64,000 bases of DNA from Xanthostigma xanthostigma. Its lineage: Eukaryota; Arthropoda; Insecta; Raphidioptera; Raphidiidae. The DNA lies in NCBI GenBank assembly GCA_963575645.1, contig OY754465.1:59977901-60041900 (forward strand), in the 5' to 3' direction. The position numbers and the translations under genes are program-made. The notes below the pieces were generated by a model. It was given only the letters and a program-made list of their open reading frames with translations, did not search any database and was not told the DNA's origin. Shown here one piece after another: positions 20,268 through 31,690 of the stretch. Within the stretch, counting starts at the first letter, position 1. Every line of letters begins with the position of its first letter.

Positions 20268-20740
20268 CATTTATTCAACTCATGCGCGTTATTCATGTTT
20301 TATCATGCCTAAAAACCGAACCCTAAATAGCCATTTACCGACTGGTGACAATTACTTGTCATAACTCAATGAAGATTCCTACTAGCTCGGCCATTGTGGA
20401 GTAATGAAAATAAACGTAACTATTTTCTGAGTCGTAACGAAATAGTAGGTAACAACAACTCCGTTGTTACCCATTGAGACTAAAATTGAGAGGCCGAATG
20501 TTTTCGACATGGAGTTTATTCATAACCGGCTAACCTCAAACCAAAACATCGAATCGTGCTGTTTGGTGCTGTTAGTATTGACAGTTTTTTTTATAAAGAA
20601 ATAAATAGATATTTACAACATCTCATTATAATTAAAACATGAATAACGCGCAATTGTTGAATAAAATTATGGGCGCAACTTGTAGGCTAAGTCATGACCT
20701 GTCAGCGCGATGAATGACTAGTTACGCCAATAACTATTTT
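20268..20740 (+). mobile_element. TIR element family F, copy 1 (empty site for the micro-element)
   Basis: Starts TTTATTCAACTCATGCGCG and has the inverse GCGCAATTGTTGAATAAAA at about 20650-20668. It then continues through 'gggcgcaacttgtaggctaa'. An inverse copy lies at 41590-42145. The segment 'taggctaagtcatgacctgt' here is the uninterrupted version of the site that carries the 75-bp palindrome at 41646. No transposase. Confidence 0.75.
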
Positions 20741-21266
20741 ACCACGAATGGGTGGAGCGACTTGAGCACACACGCATATGCGACGATAAAAGTATGCAAC
20801 GAATGCAGAGAGCGCGAATGGATTGAGTACGAACGCATATGCGTAGCTTCTCACCGCATGTGTGTGCAGCTTTAAAGGTCCGAGCAAGAATAGCGTTAAT
20901 TAAAGAGAAAGGGAGAGAAAATTGACGACAGTGTCATGTGATACTGTATGGACATAATATTATCAATACAATGAAGCCTTGCGAGTGTCAGCTGAAGTAC
21001 TTTTGCTTTTTCCTTTCTTGTAGACAACCTTTTTCTATATAATGAGTGACTAATAATAATGATGGGAACATGCTTATATTTAAAAATATCTAAATACAAC
21101 TAACGCGGTGCGAGCATCAGCGACTCTCAACATTTATATTCTTGGAACGATTTGTTCTTTCATCTTAACAAACCGAAGAAACAAATTATGCTCGGATGCC
21201 TTGTGCTTCCGGAAATTTTATGTAGTGAGTTTCCCAAATTGATCGTTAAAGAGTAAAGACCCCCCA
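20741..21266. other. Unannotated spacer
   Basis: No gene. 'cgcatatgcg' recurs at about 20774, 20830 and nearby ('gaacgcatatgcgtagct'), a small palindromic word without obvious role. Confidence 0.45.
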
Positions 21267-21766
21267 CAAACCTTATGGGATTTGATTCTCGGTTAAATTG
21301 ATCGAAAATGGTTTTATTTTATAGTTTAAAGGTCACTGAGAAAAAGTGTCCATGGGCGCATGGCCTAAAAACCAACAGATTTTTAGCTACAGATATGTTT
21401 AGCGATATTTTAGGTATATAGGGATATCTATTGAATTCACACTCTTAAAAAATCCTAAGTTCTAGAAATATGTTTTCGAGTGCACTGAATCCGAATATGA
21501 CATTATTATTTTATACAGACACGTTCCAACATTACCTAGTTTTGACTATTTTTCTATTTCTAAAAAAATCACAATAGGTAACCTGGAACATGTTTGTGAA
21601 TTCAATGGATATCCCTATATCTAAAATCTCACTAAATAAAGCTGTAGCTAAAAATCTATTGGTTTTTAGGCTATGTGCCCATGGACACTTTTTTTAGTGA
21701 CCTTTAAACTATAAAATAAAACCATTTTCGAACAATTTAACCGAGAACCAAATTCCATAAAGTTTG
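21267..21766. mobile_element. Fold-back element, ~170-bp arms
   Basis: Inverse arms at about 21267-21436 and 21597-21766 ('tttgattctcggttaaattg', 'gtgtccatgggcgcatggcc', 'tagggatatctattgaattc'), with a ~160-bp unique centre. No transposase and no clear target duplication; superfamily unknown. Confidence 0.8.
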
Positions 21767-22259
21767 ATTATAAATTAAAACGATTTATAGCCTTTGCTAA
21801 ATGACATATCTTTGCATAATTGTCAAAGTATTGATTGCGTTTATTTCTAAATAACAGTTTACGAATTGCGTCATTTTTACATTGAATCACTATTATTGTA
21901 TATCCTTTATAATTATACGGCCCGCCGATTGATGGAATGAGGAAGATGCGAAAACCGCGTTATAATAAAAGATTATATTTCTCAATTTCCAAATATATTC
22001 GTTTTAAAACATTTGTCTTGAATCGTGTAATTATTACAGCCATTTCTGTTTTATTTATCATTTCAATTTTGCGTTCATATAAAATGAATTAGAACGTTCA
22101 AAAAACAAATTATGACATATGTCGATCTTCAGTTGTCACATCAAACCGCCAGAGGCTTTAGTTCACAATATATTGCGCTCAAGGGAAAAACGTCTGCAGA
22201 GGGGAAAGGGAGTTAGTCCGTATGTACCGACGAGAATCCTGCGAAACATTTTTTTTTCG
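21767..22259. other. Unannotated spacer
   Basis: No gene. 22119-22313 contains a 64-codon open frame with no recognisable motif that runs into repeat G. Confidence 0.5.
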
Positions 22260-22530
22260 ACAGGCGTACTTTTCCCGGACCCGGTCGCGTATTTCCGTTT
22301 GCGTATTCAGTAGGAGGCGCTATTGCCTCCAAACAAACACGATTTTGTTATGCAACAATGACTTATAAAAGCGTATTCAGCCTCAGGAGAAGGTTTTTCC
22401 GTGCGCGATTCGAAGACGACTGATGTTAACTTATAAACACGCTTTTGTATAGTTAATGTTGCAATATACAAAATCGTGCTAGTTCGGAGGCAGTAGTGCC
22501 TTCTAACGAATACGCTTTTCTAAGTTAATA
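22260..22530. repeat. Interspersed repeat G, left part
   Basis: Contains 'cgtattcagtaggaggcgct', 'attgcctccaaacaaacacg' and the related 'cggaggcagtagtgccttct', with paired GGAGGC/GCCTCC motifs. Related pieces occur at 25985-26035 and 29105-29205. The pogo element at 22531 is inserted into it, so G is older. Confidence 0.6.
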
Positions 22531-22594
22531 CAGTGTAAACTCCATTTGGCGTCGCTCGATATAACGACAAACTCCTTAAAACGTCGAAATTACT

Positions 22595-25018
22595 ACGTCC
22601 ATTAAGCTAGCAGAACAAAGTCAGCAGAACAAAATATGACATAACTAATAATTAAGTGCTAATATAATGCTAATTAAATGCCCCAATCAAAAATTTATTG
22701 CTCCGTTTTTTTAAAAAAATATCGCATGTTCTGCTAGCTTAAGATTAACTCAGCAGAGCAGATACTGATAAAACCATTAAAAACAAATCTGACCGAATGA
22801 AAATCAAGTGAAAATTAAGTGCTAATTTAATGCTCTAATCAGAAATTTATTGCTCCGTTTTTTAAAAAAATATCACATGTTCTGCTAGCTTAAGATGAAC
22901 TCAGCAGAGCAGATACTGAAAAAACCATTAAAAACAAATCTGAACGAATGAAAATCAATTGAAAAATTAAGTGCTAATTTAATGCTCTAATCAGAAATTT
23001 ATTGCTCACTTTTTTTTAAATATCACATGTTCTGCTAGCTTCAGATGAACTCAGCAGAGCAGACTACTGATAAACCATTATAAACAAATCTGGTGGTAAG
23101 AAGTAACTATTCTTTCATTTTTAGTGTATTTGCCATATATGGCACATACACTAATTTCATGTGTTTACGTTAAATAGATTTTGAGTTATTAAGAGGTCAA
23201 AAGTGGCTCCAAATGGTTCGTGTAATATAACACACGGCTGGTGCGCTTTTTCTTTGTTGAACTGACACTGATGGTGACGAAATGTCACCTTATGAGTGCA
23301 TAAATGCAACAATGTGTCCAGGAACTATCGTGCGGCGACATCTAGGTATGACTGAAGCAGAAAATTGGCGCGAAAAATACAAATTATACGTTTTCACTCC
23401 TTTTTCGGAGCATTAAATTAGCACTTAATTTTTCAATTGATTTTCATTCGTTCAGATTTGTTTTTAATGGTTTTTTCAGTATCTGCTCTGCTGAGTTCAT
23501 CTTAAGCTAGCAGAACATGTGATATTTTTTTAAAAAACGGAGCAATAAATTTCTGATTAGAGCATTAAATTAGCACTTAATTTTCACTTGATTTTCATTC
23601 TGTCAGATTTGTTTTTAATGGTTTTATCAGTATCTGCTCTGCTGAGTTCATCTTAAGCTAGCAGAACATGCGATATTTTAAAAAAAAAAACGGAGCAATA
23701 AATTTCTGATTAGAGCATTAAATTAGCACTTAATTTTTCAATTGATTTTCATTCGGTCAGATTTGTTTTTAATGGTTTTTTCAGTATCTGCTCTGCTGAG
23801 TTCATCTTAAGCTAGCAGGACATGTGATATTTAAAAAAAAGTGAGCAATAAATTTCTTATTAGAGCATTAAATTAGCATTTAATTTTTCAATTGATTTTC
23901 ATTCGTTCAGATTTGTTTTTAATGTTTTTTTCAGTATCTGCTCTGCTGAGTTCATCTTAAGCTAGCAGAACATGCGATATTTTAAAAAAAAAACGGAGCA
24001 ATAAATTTCTGATTAGAGCATTAAATTAGCACTTAATTTTTCAATTGATTTTCATTCGTTCAGATTTGTTTTTAATGTTTTTTTCAGTATCTGCTCTGCT
24101 GAGTTCATCTTAAGCTAGCAGAACATGTGATATTTTTTTAAAAAACGGAGCAATAAATTTCTGATTAGAGCATTAAATTAGCACTTAATTTTCACTTGAT
24201 TTTCATTCGGTCAGATTTGTTTTTAATGGTTTTATCAGTATCTGCTCTGCTGAGTTCATCTTAAGCTAGCAGAACATGCGATATTTAAAAAAAAAAACGG
24301 AGCAATAAATTTCTGATTAGAGCATTAAATTAGCACTTAATTTTTCAATTGATTTTCATTCGTTCAGATTTGTTTTTAATGTTTTTTTCAGTATCTGCTC
24401 TGCTGAGTTCATCTTAAGCTAGCAGAACATGTGATATTTTTTTAAAAAATGGAGCAATAAATTTCTGATTAGAGCATTAAATTAGCACTTAATTTTCACT
24501 TGATTTTCATTCGGTCAGATTCTTTTTTAATGGTTTTATCAGTATCTGCTCTGCTGAGTTCATCTTAAGCTAGCAGAACATGCGATATTTAAAAAAAAAA
24601 AACGGAGCAATAAATTTCTGATTAGAGCATTAAATTAGCACTTAATTATTCAATTGATTTTCATTCGTTCAGATTTGTTTTTAATGGTTTTTTCAGTATC
24701 TGCTCTGCTGAGTTCATCTTAAGCTAGCAGAACATGTGATATTTTTTTAAAAAACGGAGCAATAAATTTCTTATTAGAGCATTAAATTAGCACTTAATTT
24801 TCACTTGATTTTCATTCGGTCAGATTTGTTTTTAATGGTTTTATCAGTATCTGCTCTGCTGAGTTAATCTTAAGCTAGCAGAACATGCGATATTTTTAAA
24901 AAAAAAACGGAGCAATAAATTTTTGATTGGGGCATTTAATTAGCATTATATTAGCACTTAATTATTAGTTATGTCATATTTTGTTCTGCTGACCTTGTTC
25001 TGCTAGCTTAATGGACGT
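22595..25018. mobile_element. Large fold-back (MULE-like?) element built of tandem units
   Basis: Flanked by a 9-bp duplication GAAATTACT (22586-22594 and 25019-25027); copy 1 of element P has the site once. Ends ACGTCCATTAAGCTAGCAG and the exact inverse. The left arm (22595 to about 23090) holds three units, the right arm (about 23396-25018) about ten inverted units. Between them is a ~300-bp centre (23091-23395) partly shared with 61305-61425. A 9-bp duplication with long composite arms suggests a Mutator-like fold-back, but no transposase is present and the superfamily is inference. Confidence 0.8.
23396..24990. repeat. ~152-bp satellite array with a two-unit higher-order pattern
   Basis: The word 'aagctagcag' recurs with GCTAG at 23505, 23657, 23811, 23961, 24114, 24265, 24418, 24569, 24723 and 24874, a spacing of 150-154 bp. 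Units alternate between type A ('catgtgatatttttttaa', 'ttttcacttgattttcatt') and type B ('catgcgatattt', 'tttttcaattgattttcatt'). The true repeating block is therefore a ~304-bp dimer. One unit (23811) departs from the order. Confidence 0.9.
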
Positions 25019-25263
25019 GAAATTACTTAACTATAGCTGGTTTATCTTGTTGCTCATAATGATACACTCTAAATAGCGACATCATTACGTCATCATTAAG
25101 CAATAAACGGTTCTTGTTTGTTATTTTGTTGCTTTGTTGTCGGTATCACGCGTACCGAAGATTCTAAGAAATTCAGTCTTTTGTTGGGATTATCTTTCAT
25201 ATGGTTTAACTCAGTTGCTTGTCGATATATTCTTAGTTGGTCAGTTGTAAATCTTATATAAAT

Positions 25264-25762
25264 ACTAGCGGCCCTGTACGTGCTTCGCTACGTATAAAGT
25301 GAAATAATAAAACAATAGCGTAAAGTTTTCGTGGATAACTGGTCTTTAAAACACTTGCTCGAAAAAAAAGCATTTGTTTTAAACGTTATTCAGTTTTTTT
25401 ACATCCTCGATCTAGATATATGGTTGTTAAGTTCGTTGCGCCATCTATTGAATATTCACTCAATCCAGTCAACAGGTATCGCCATCTTATATGGTTGTTA
25501 AGTTCGTTGCGCCATCTATTGAATATTCACTCACTCCAGTCAACAGGTATCGCCATCTTATATGGTTGTATTATGACTGTCAAGGAATAGACAAATAATT
25601 TGCAATAAAATAATATTGCGACTATAAATTGAAATGTAAGCTATCCTATCTTTCAAGTTGGGTCGAATTGCACACGGTGTGCAAATCAAATGTAAAATCG
25701 GTTCAGTAGTTTAGGAGTTTATCGCGGACAAACATGTGACACGTAATTTTTATATATAAAGA
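25264..25762 (-). mobile_element. Helitron-like element inserted in pogo element P
   Basis: On the minus strand it starts TCTTTATATATAAAAATTAC and ends ...GGGCCGCTAGT. It contains 'cagtagtttaggagtttatc' and 'gcacacggtgtgcaaatc' blocks that I recall from a widespread lepidopteran repeat. Copy 1 of element P has the uninterrupted site near 13800-13810. No protein. Confidence 0.65.
25420..25568. repeat. 74-bp tandem duplication inside the Helitron-like element
   Basis: Two nearly identical copies of a 74-bp segment ('tatatggttgttaagttcgt' ... 'caacaggtatcgccatctta') lie head to tail, differing at about one position (caatcc/cactcc). A very recent duplication. Confidence 0.9.
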
Positions 25763-25984
25763 TTATGAGTAAATACATATTATAGTAAAAAAATATTAAT
25801 GGATTATTTCTTCTCTCCGTTTAACGACAACTCTTCGTAACGCCACAAAGTGCACAGTCCCTTGAGTGTCGCTATATAGAGTTTACACTGTTATTGTATG
25901 TGTTTTATAGCGTGAATGATTTAATCAATATGTTATTTTTAATATAAATTTTATTTATTTTTTTATGACGACTCACACACATGT

Positions 25985-26035
25985 CTGGTGCTTGCTTGGA
26001 GGCAATGATGCCTCCTATTAAATACGCAGCCCGGT
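25985..26035. repeat. Interspersed repeat G, right part
   Basis: 'cttggaggcaatgatgcctc' followed by 'ctattaaatacgcagcc' continues repeat G on the far side of the pogo insertion. Confidence 0.5.
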
Positions 26036-26207
26036 TACAGTATATTTGAGATTAAAATGTCATTTTATCCCAGATTATAATAGCAATCCAAAAGGGGCAT
26101 TTCCTTTGATCTTTTTGTATTGTAGTTGAAAAATTCACATTTACGCGTTTCTTTTGAGTGTTGATATAAAAAAAATATTTTCTTTATATTATTGAATACT
26201 AGTGACG

Positions 26208-26397
26208 CGGTCCGGCTTCGTCCGAATTTGTAGATTGCCACCGTTTTTTCGTCGACTTACTTTGCAAAATTGACTCCACGAAAAGCACCATTCGGAAGGT
26301 AAGTAAATATCGGTGAAACATTTTTTGAAATCGGATAAGTAATTTCGGAGATTGCCTCCTACATTCAAACTTTACCTATTTATAATATTAGTATAGA
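26208..26397 (-). mobile_element. Short Helitron-like element, family B subfamily
   Basis: The plus strand starts ACTAGTGACGCGGTCCGG and ends 'tataatattagtataga' before T. Same layout as 15541-15817 but with internal deletions (190 bp). Confidence 0.7.
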
Positions 26398-26635
26398 TGT
26401 TTTCTTCGTTCAGTTTTTTGTGTGAATTATTTTAAAAGGGACAATAGAGACTCATAAGGACAGACGTAATTCATATTTAGAAACACCGAGCTCCACGCGT
26501 TCATTTATATCGTCATTGAAAGGTTTCCTCTATATCCCCTCGCCATGCTACGACTGGATCATGTATTACGAAGGGTACGTCCGGCTCCGAATGAACGGAA
26601 ATGTGTGCCTGTAAAATAATGTTTTACTAGCTACT

Positions 26636-26953
26636 AAACCCGGCTTCACTCGGATCAAGTTCTGTGAGTATTTAAAGTCGTAGCCATATATAAACAGTAC
26701 TGATCCTGAGAGTCGGATATTTTCTCCTCTTTAATGGTCTTCCAGTTATCGTGTACACCAGAGATCTCAGACTGATTTTTCTAAAGGATTTTAGGGTATT
26801 AGTGGGCCAGACTCTAAATTAAAAACTAAAGCAAAAAATTCCAGCCAATTGGGCGACGGAACCATTCCAACTTCCAAAATGTTGACATTTGATTATAATA
26901 AAAAAAAAATAAAATTTCTGATATCGCGTGAGGTGACGCGGGTAATGGCTAGT
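26636..26953. mobile_element. Element with CTAGT ends facing outward
   Basis: Begins ACTAGCTACTAAACCCGG and ends CGGGTAATGGCTAGT, so both ends look like Helitron 3' termini in opposite orientation. Inside is hAT-like 'ctcagactgatttttctaaa' (shared with 54535) and 'aattccagccaattgggcga' (inverse of 44735-44760). A composite of older pieces. Confidence 0.5.
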
Positions 26954-27014
26954 ATTCAATATGATATTAACTATTCGTTGCCATGGTTACATACATAGTA
27001 TGTTCCACGTCATG

Positions 27015-27055
27015 TAAAAATTACCATTCCCCACTTGTGGGCTGGAATGGTAAAA
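27015..27055. repeat. Short palindromic element (TACCATTCC...GGAATGGTA)
   Basis: 'ttaccattccccacttgtgg' followed by 'gctggaatggtaa' is an inverse copy of the site at 62581-63155 that is split by a hAT there. About 33 bp with inverted ends. Confidence 0.5.
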
Positions 27056-27354
27056 GGAAATAAAAAGGGTGAATTATCTTGAGCTTGAGGATCCAGCAAT
27101 TTTAAAAATACGTGGTGGCATCGAATGCCGTCTAGAATCATCACTGGATAGATTCTGGTCGCGGCCTGTATCTTTGACATTACTGGTGTACACAGTGCAG
27201 GGTATTGTCGCCATAATTTTGTTGTGAAACGTTTACTGGCGCGATTAGACGGGAGTAAAAAGCTGCAAATGCCGTGACGCTAGACGATGTTCATGACGAG
27301 AATTTCGTTAGATGACAGCGCGAAAATGTGTGTTAGCGCTTGCCGTGTGTATAT

Positions 27355-27550
27355 GTAGGCTTTTGTTGATGGGGACATCCAACCTACATTTATTTTAGTT
27401 AGTCATTTAAGTGGCGCTGCTTGTAACTGAAAATTACATACGGCGAGCGTGGCGTCTGTTGATGGCGACATCTAACTTGTGTTTATTAGTTACTAGAATA
27501 GTCATTTAATGGGCGCTGCTTGTAACTTAAAATTGCATTTGGCGAGTTAA
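27355..27550. repeat. ~106-bp tandem duplication
   Basis: Two diverged copies of 'tgttgatggggacatcca' ... 'ggcgctgcttgtaac' ... 'ggcgag' lie in tandem at roughly 27361-27465 and 27466-27550. Confidence 0.7.
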
Positions 27551-30119
27551 AATTTACGTTTCGCATCTGTTAGGCGTTCCACGACGGCTCCTCTTTTTTT
27601 TTGTTGCTGTATCCAAACAATTTCAATTTAATACTTATTTATCGTAGGTCTAGGTCTGAATTTATTATTTAAAAAATAAATATAGTCTTCTTTTATTAAA
27701 ATTAACCAAATTTTGATGCGTTACGATGATGGCATCTAGGCTATTCTTAACTTGTTAATAAATCCCTTTAAACATTCATGAACAAGTAGGGGCACTGTTC
27801 ATTTTATATACCGGATGTTTATGTGAAAACTTTTCACGCGTTTTATTGTTATTACAAGTTTAAAACTTTTGGAGTAGGAGACAATCTTATACGGGTTTTG
27901 GGTTAAAAATTGGAAACTTTGGAGGATTGGACACAATCTGACAAATGTGTAGAATCGACGAGCCGCCCCCAACCCACTCAACTTTGCTATTTTAATAGTA
28001 TCCTATATTTTTTTTCGACGGATTCAGAAAAAGATCGCATTTTGAACGTTTTTGAATGTAATAAAGTATCAGACTAAAGTGAAGGTTTCTGAAATATTTG
28101 ATGTCAAGGTTGAAGAAAGAAACCATGTATTTAATAGTTTTAATTTGCATCGCGTGAGCTACGAATAGTCCCGAAGCTATTTCGCTTTTGTATAACTATT
28201 TCTCCAACTATTATTTCAAATTAACCAATCCTGATGTTTCTTTGTATAAAAATGCTCAAAATGAGATCGTTTTTCTGATATACAGGCGACCGGTAATAGG
28301 GTCCTATAGTATAGAAAACGCAAAGCAGTGAAATGCGCGGAAAATGTTCGCATGGACACTCGGTATATTTTATATACACCTCTATATAGTATATAGTACA
28401 ATGTTCCTTGATATAGCGTTTTCTTATTTAGAGTGCCAACAGTAATTTGCAAGTTCGTAGTAATTGGGTAATAGAATACATAATTTTGGTTGTTTCTTGG
28501 CGGCCCGGTCGTAATGAGTAATTAGCCACGTAGTTATTAACACGCCCTTCTCCCCATCGACCCCTATGCTTCTCCTCTTTTTAGACCCTTCGTCTATGTC
28601 GTGCATCTTACTTAAGATTAACGGATTGTCAACGTCGACAGCCACATTGTTTTTAGGATTCCGCTCGTCTTCTCTAATCTGAATTGAAAATTTTAAATTG
28701 TTTGTTCTGTAGGAAATTTAAATTTGGAATGCAGTGTGATGTGGTGTTTCACAAATATTTCACCGGCCATTTTAAAAAATGGCATTTGACGCGTCATACA
28801 CGGTTGAAGTGAAACTTCTAATAATTTAAAAATCAATTATACCTCTTATTTTTTTTATTATTTGAATAAAAAAAAACAAGTTGACCATTATCATAAAAAA
28901 TAAAAAACTACATCCAATTAATTAGAATGTATAGTATGAGAGAATCGAAGTCTAAGCGGTCATTTGATCAACAGACCGTTCCCCGTATAAGTATACCTTT
29001 CATTTAAAATACGTCACTCATTTGTGAACGCAATTGTGTCACTCTTTTAATTTTCGAGTCATTCATTTTATTTTCCAACTCGCTAAGTTACCGCATAAAT
29101 TGTGACAATAGCGCCTCCTACTAAATGCGCTTTTGTAAGTTGATATTGTAGTTATTACAAAACCGTGCTCGTTTGGAGGCAATATGGTCTATTGAATACG
29201 CAAACGGAAATTCACGGCCGAGTACAACATATTTTATGATCCAACCAACTGCAGAAATCTTGACCTGTTTATATTTATGTTAACGACAACGGATAACGGC
29301 CCGATTTTTATGACGGGCGACGGGCCGACACGCAGTGTTCAATAGGTTAGTGTGGGTGTTTGTTATGACGCGACGGGCATGTAACCGTTGCAACAAAATT
29401 CAACGGATACCCGCACGTCGTCCCTCGGCGCGACGGCGGTCGGTCCGATGCAGTGGTAATTTCATAGAAGTCTGTTGACGACGACAGATGTGCGCGCACG
29501 TTTTTACCTGTACCTACCTACCTACCTTGTGCTGCTCATTGTGAATATGGAGTTTAAAATTGATATTGTTATGGATTTATAATTAGCCTTGTTCATAATA
29601 GGCCAGTGTTGGGACAAGACTAAAAAATTACAAAAATAAACAAGCAAGACATAACGTACTTGCACTTCTTCACCTTTCAAGTATAGAACTGATATCGATA
29701 ACAATGGACGCGCTCTGCACGTATATGCGGATCGTGTATAAAGGAAAACGTTACCCGTTGACTAAAACGGTCGTTAACAAGAGCCCTTAGGAGTGAAGAA
29801 TTTGGTTGATGAAACGTATTCTCCGTATGAATGAAAAAATGAAATAATCAGTCTTTTTGATGATGAACCTGTAGACTGCACGGCTGTAGACTATATACAA
29901 TGTATATCTGGAGCGCTAGATGGCTTCAGTACACGCAGTCGTCAGTCTGTTCTAATTATTGTTAATTATTGACAGCCCGACTATAAATATATATTGCATA
30001 CGCGTAGTTGGCTGTGCAACGTGCTAGGTTATGTCGGTGCGCTATCAGTTATGGAAACTATGAATATCAGATGAAGGTTCCACCCTTGCTTAGTAACGTG
30101 AATTGAAGCTGTGTGGGGT
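27551..30119. other. Long unannotated stretch, CpG-rich part near 29.3 kb
   Basis: No gene is recognised. Open frames of 60-78 codons (27799-27981, 28216-28452, 28424-28645, 29522-29704, all minus) show no family motifs. A fragment of repeat G lies at 29105-29205. 29280-29460 is strongly CpG-rich ('gacgggcgacgggccgac') and could be an old promoter-like island, with nothing coding beside it. A short (CTAC)n run lies near 29513-29526. Confidence 0.5.
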
Positions 30120-31010
30120 GCGTTCTCATTTGAAGCGATTGAAACGCAAAACTGGGCAGCGTTTTAGGGAGCGTTAAGGTAGTGTTAAGACTGAACAACA
30201 CAATGGCGTGTTCTGGAAAGCGATGTATTGAGGTTGAGTAGCGCTCTAGGGAGCGTTCTGTTGCAAAAAATAATGCTAGGTGCAGGGTTTACGACTGAAC
30301 ACACGATGACGTGCTCTGGAAAGCGATGTATTGACGTTGAGTAGCGCTTTAGGGAGCGTTCTGTTGCAAGAAATGATGCTAGGTGGGTTTACGACTGAAC
30401 ACACGATGGCGTGTTCTTGAAAGCGATATATTGGGGTTAAGTAGCGCTTTAGGGAGCGTTCTGTTGCAAAAACTGATGCTAGGTGGGTTTACGACTGAAC
30501 ACACGATGGCGTGTTCTGAAAAGCGATATATTGAGGTTGAGTAGCGCTTTATGAAGCGTTCTCTTGCAAAAATGATGCGAGGTGGTGTTAAGATTGAACA
30601 CATGATGTGTTCTGGAAAGCGATACATTAGCGCTGAACAGTGCTTTAGGGAGCGTTCTCGTGCTAAAATGAAGTGTTAGAACTCAGCGCTCAATGATATA
30701 ATTGTTTTCATTCTTAAAAGCGATGTATTGAATCAAGCAGCGTTGTCCAGTGTTCTCACTCAAAAATGTTTGCTCTAAAAAGCTTTTGACGCTAAACAGC
30801 GCTTTTGGAAGCATTCTCGTACAAAAAATAAAGCGGTTGGCGCTGCTTGTTGTCGAAAGCGACATGTTGGCGTTGAAAAACGCTTTAGGGCGCGTTCTCT
30901 TACAGAATGCTGCACAACAATGTGTTCGTTCTGATAAACGATTTGTAGGCAGTGAACAGCGCTTTAAGAAACGTTTTAATACAGGAAAAAGGTTTGCGAT
31001 TTAACACATA
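30120..31010. repeat. Degenerate ~100-bp minisatellite, ~9 units
   Basis: 'agcgctttagggagcgttct' recurs near 30158, 30240, 30345, 30443, 30543, 30640, 30798, 30880 and 30958. Each repeat is followed by 'ttgcaaaaa' and 'actgaacacacgatggcgtg'. Early units are ~99-106 bp and fairly alike; later ones shorten to ~80 bp and diverge. Units of 99 bp keep one minus-strand frame open, which produces spurious repeated peptides. Confidence 0.85.
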
Positions 31011-31139
31011 TAAAAATTGTGTTCTTTGGGGAGATGATATATTTAGCGCTGAATAATACTGCCAAAGGCAAAATTCAATTTGATGTTCATGTTCTTCAAT
31101 CTTGACTATATACTTATAGCGATTTTGACACTCAATCAC

Positions 31140-31510
31140 TTACCTAGTACCTTCCTGGTCAAAATTTACGCACCTCTTAGTTTTTAACCGAGTTAATAAA
31201 AAAGGAGGTACGAGGTGCTTTATGTATGTATGTTCCCCGATATCTCAACCCGTTGAGAATCGATTTTAATTATTTTTGTTCTGAGAGCCCACATAAATGT
31301 TACTAAAATCGGTCCAAGAGTCTTTTTTTGTATTTTTTATGTATTTCTGCGTTTTCTCCGCCAGTTGTGAAGCGTTTTTATGATTCTTATTATATTTAAT
31401 AGAGCATACCTTCAAGGTGGTTCCACATAAATTTTACTTAAATCGGTTCAGTAATTTCTCGATATGTCTAGTTTTAAGTTCAGTAAGTAAGTAAATATAT
31501 CAAAAAAAAA
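31140..31510. repeat. Lepidopteran-type interspersed repeat fragment
   Basis: Contains 'tttttaaccgagttaataaa', 'aaaggaggtacgaggtgc', 'cgatatctcaacccgttgag' and 'ttacttaaatcggttcag', wording familiar from common lepidopteran repeats. No coding frame. Identification is from memory. Confidence 0.5.
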
Positions 31511-31544
31511 ATTAAAAAAATTGAATCTTCTTCAGAAAAATTCT

Positions 31545-31690
31545 TCAATAAATAAAATTATCGACCAATTTTTCAGACAATATATTAACAAACAATATAA
31601 AATTAATACATTAACGTTTCAATCCGGATTTGGACCTTCTTCAGAATTGATCTAAAAAATATAAAAATAATTAATAATTAAATATAATTT
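31545..31690 (-). mobile_element. Penelope-like fragment, family D, copy 2
   Basis: 'aataaaattatcgaccaatt' start and, on the minus strand at 31644-31612, CTGAAGA, stem GGTCC/GGATT, GAAACGTT. A short fossil piece, one-sided (no inverse arm). Confidence 0.55.

Larger units (their letters stand above)
22531..25890. mobile_element. Pogo/Tigger-type element P, copy 2, carrying two insertions
   Basis: Ends CAGTGTAAACTCCATTTGG (after TA) and GAGTTTACACTG. Matches 13321-14264 outside its insertions, which are the 2.4-kb fold-back at 22595-25018 and the Helitron-like element at 25264-25762. No transposase reading frame remains. Confidence 0.85.

Noticed and set aside
22595-25018. Regular array considered as CRISPR
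   Set aside because: Eukaryotic context, ~152-bp units without unique spacers, and inverted arms; it is a fold-back satellite.
30379-31139. Open frames with repeated 'LPKALL' and 'FSEH' peptides (minus)
   Set aside because: They come from the ~99-bp minisatellite; frame persistence follows from the unit length.
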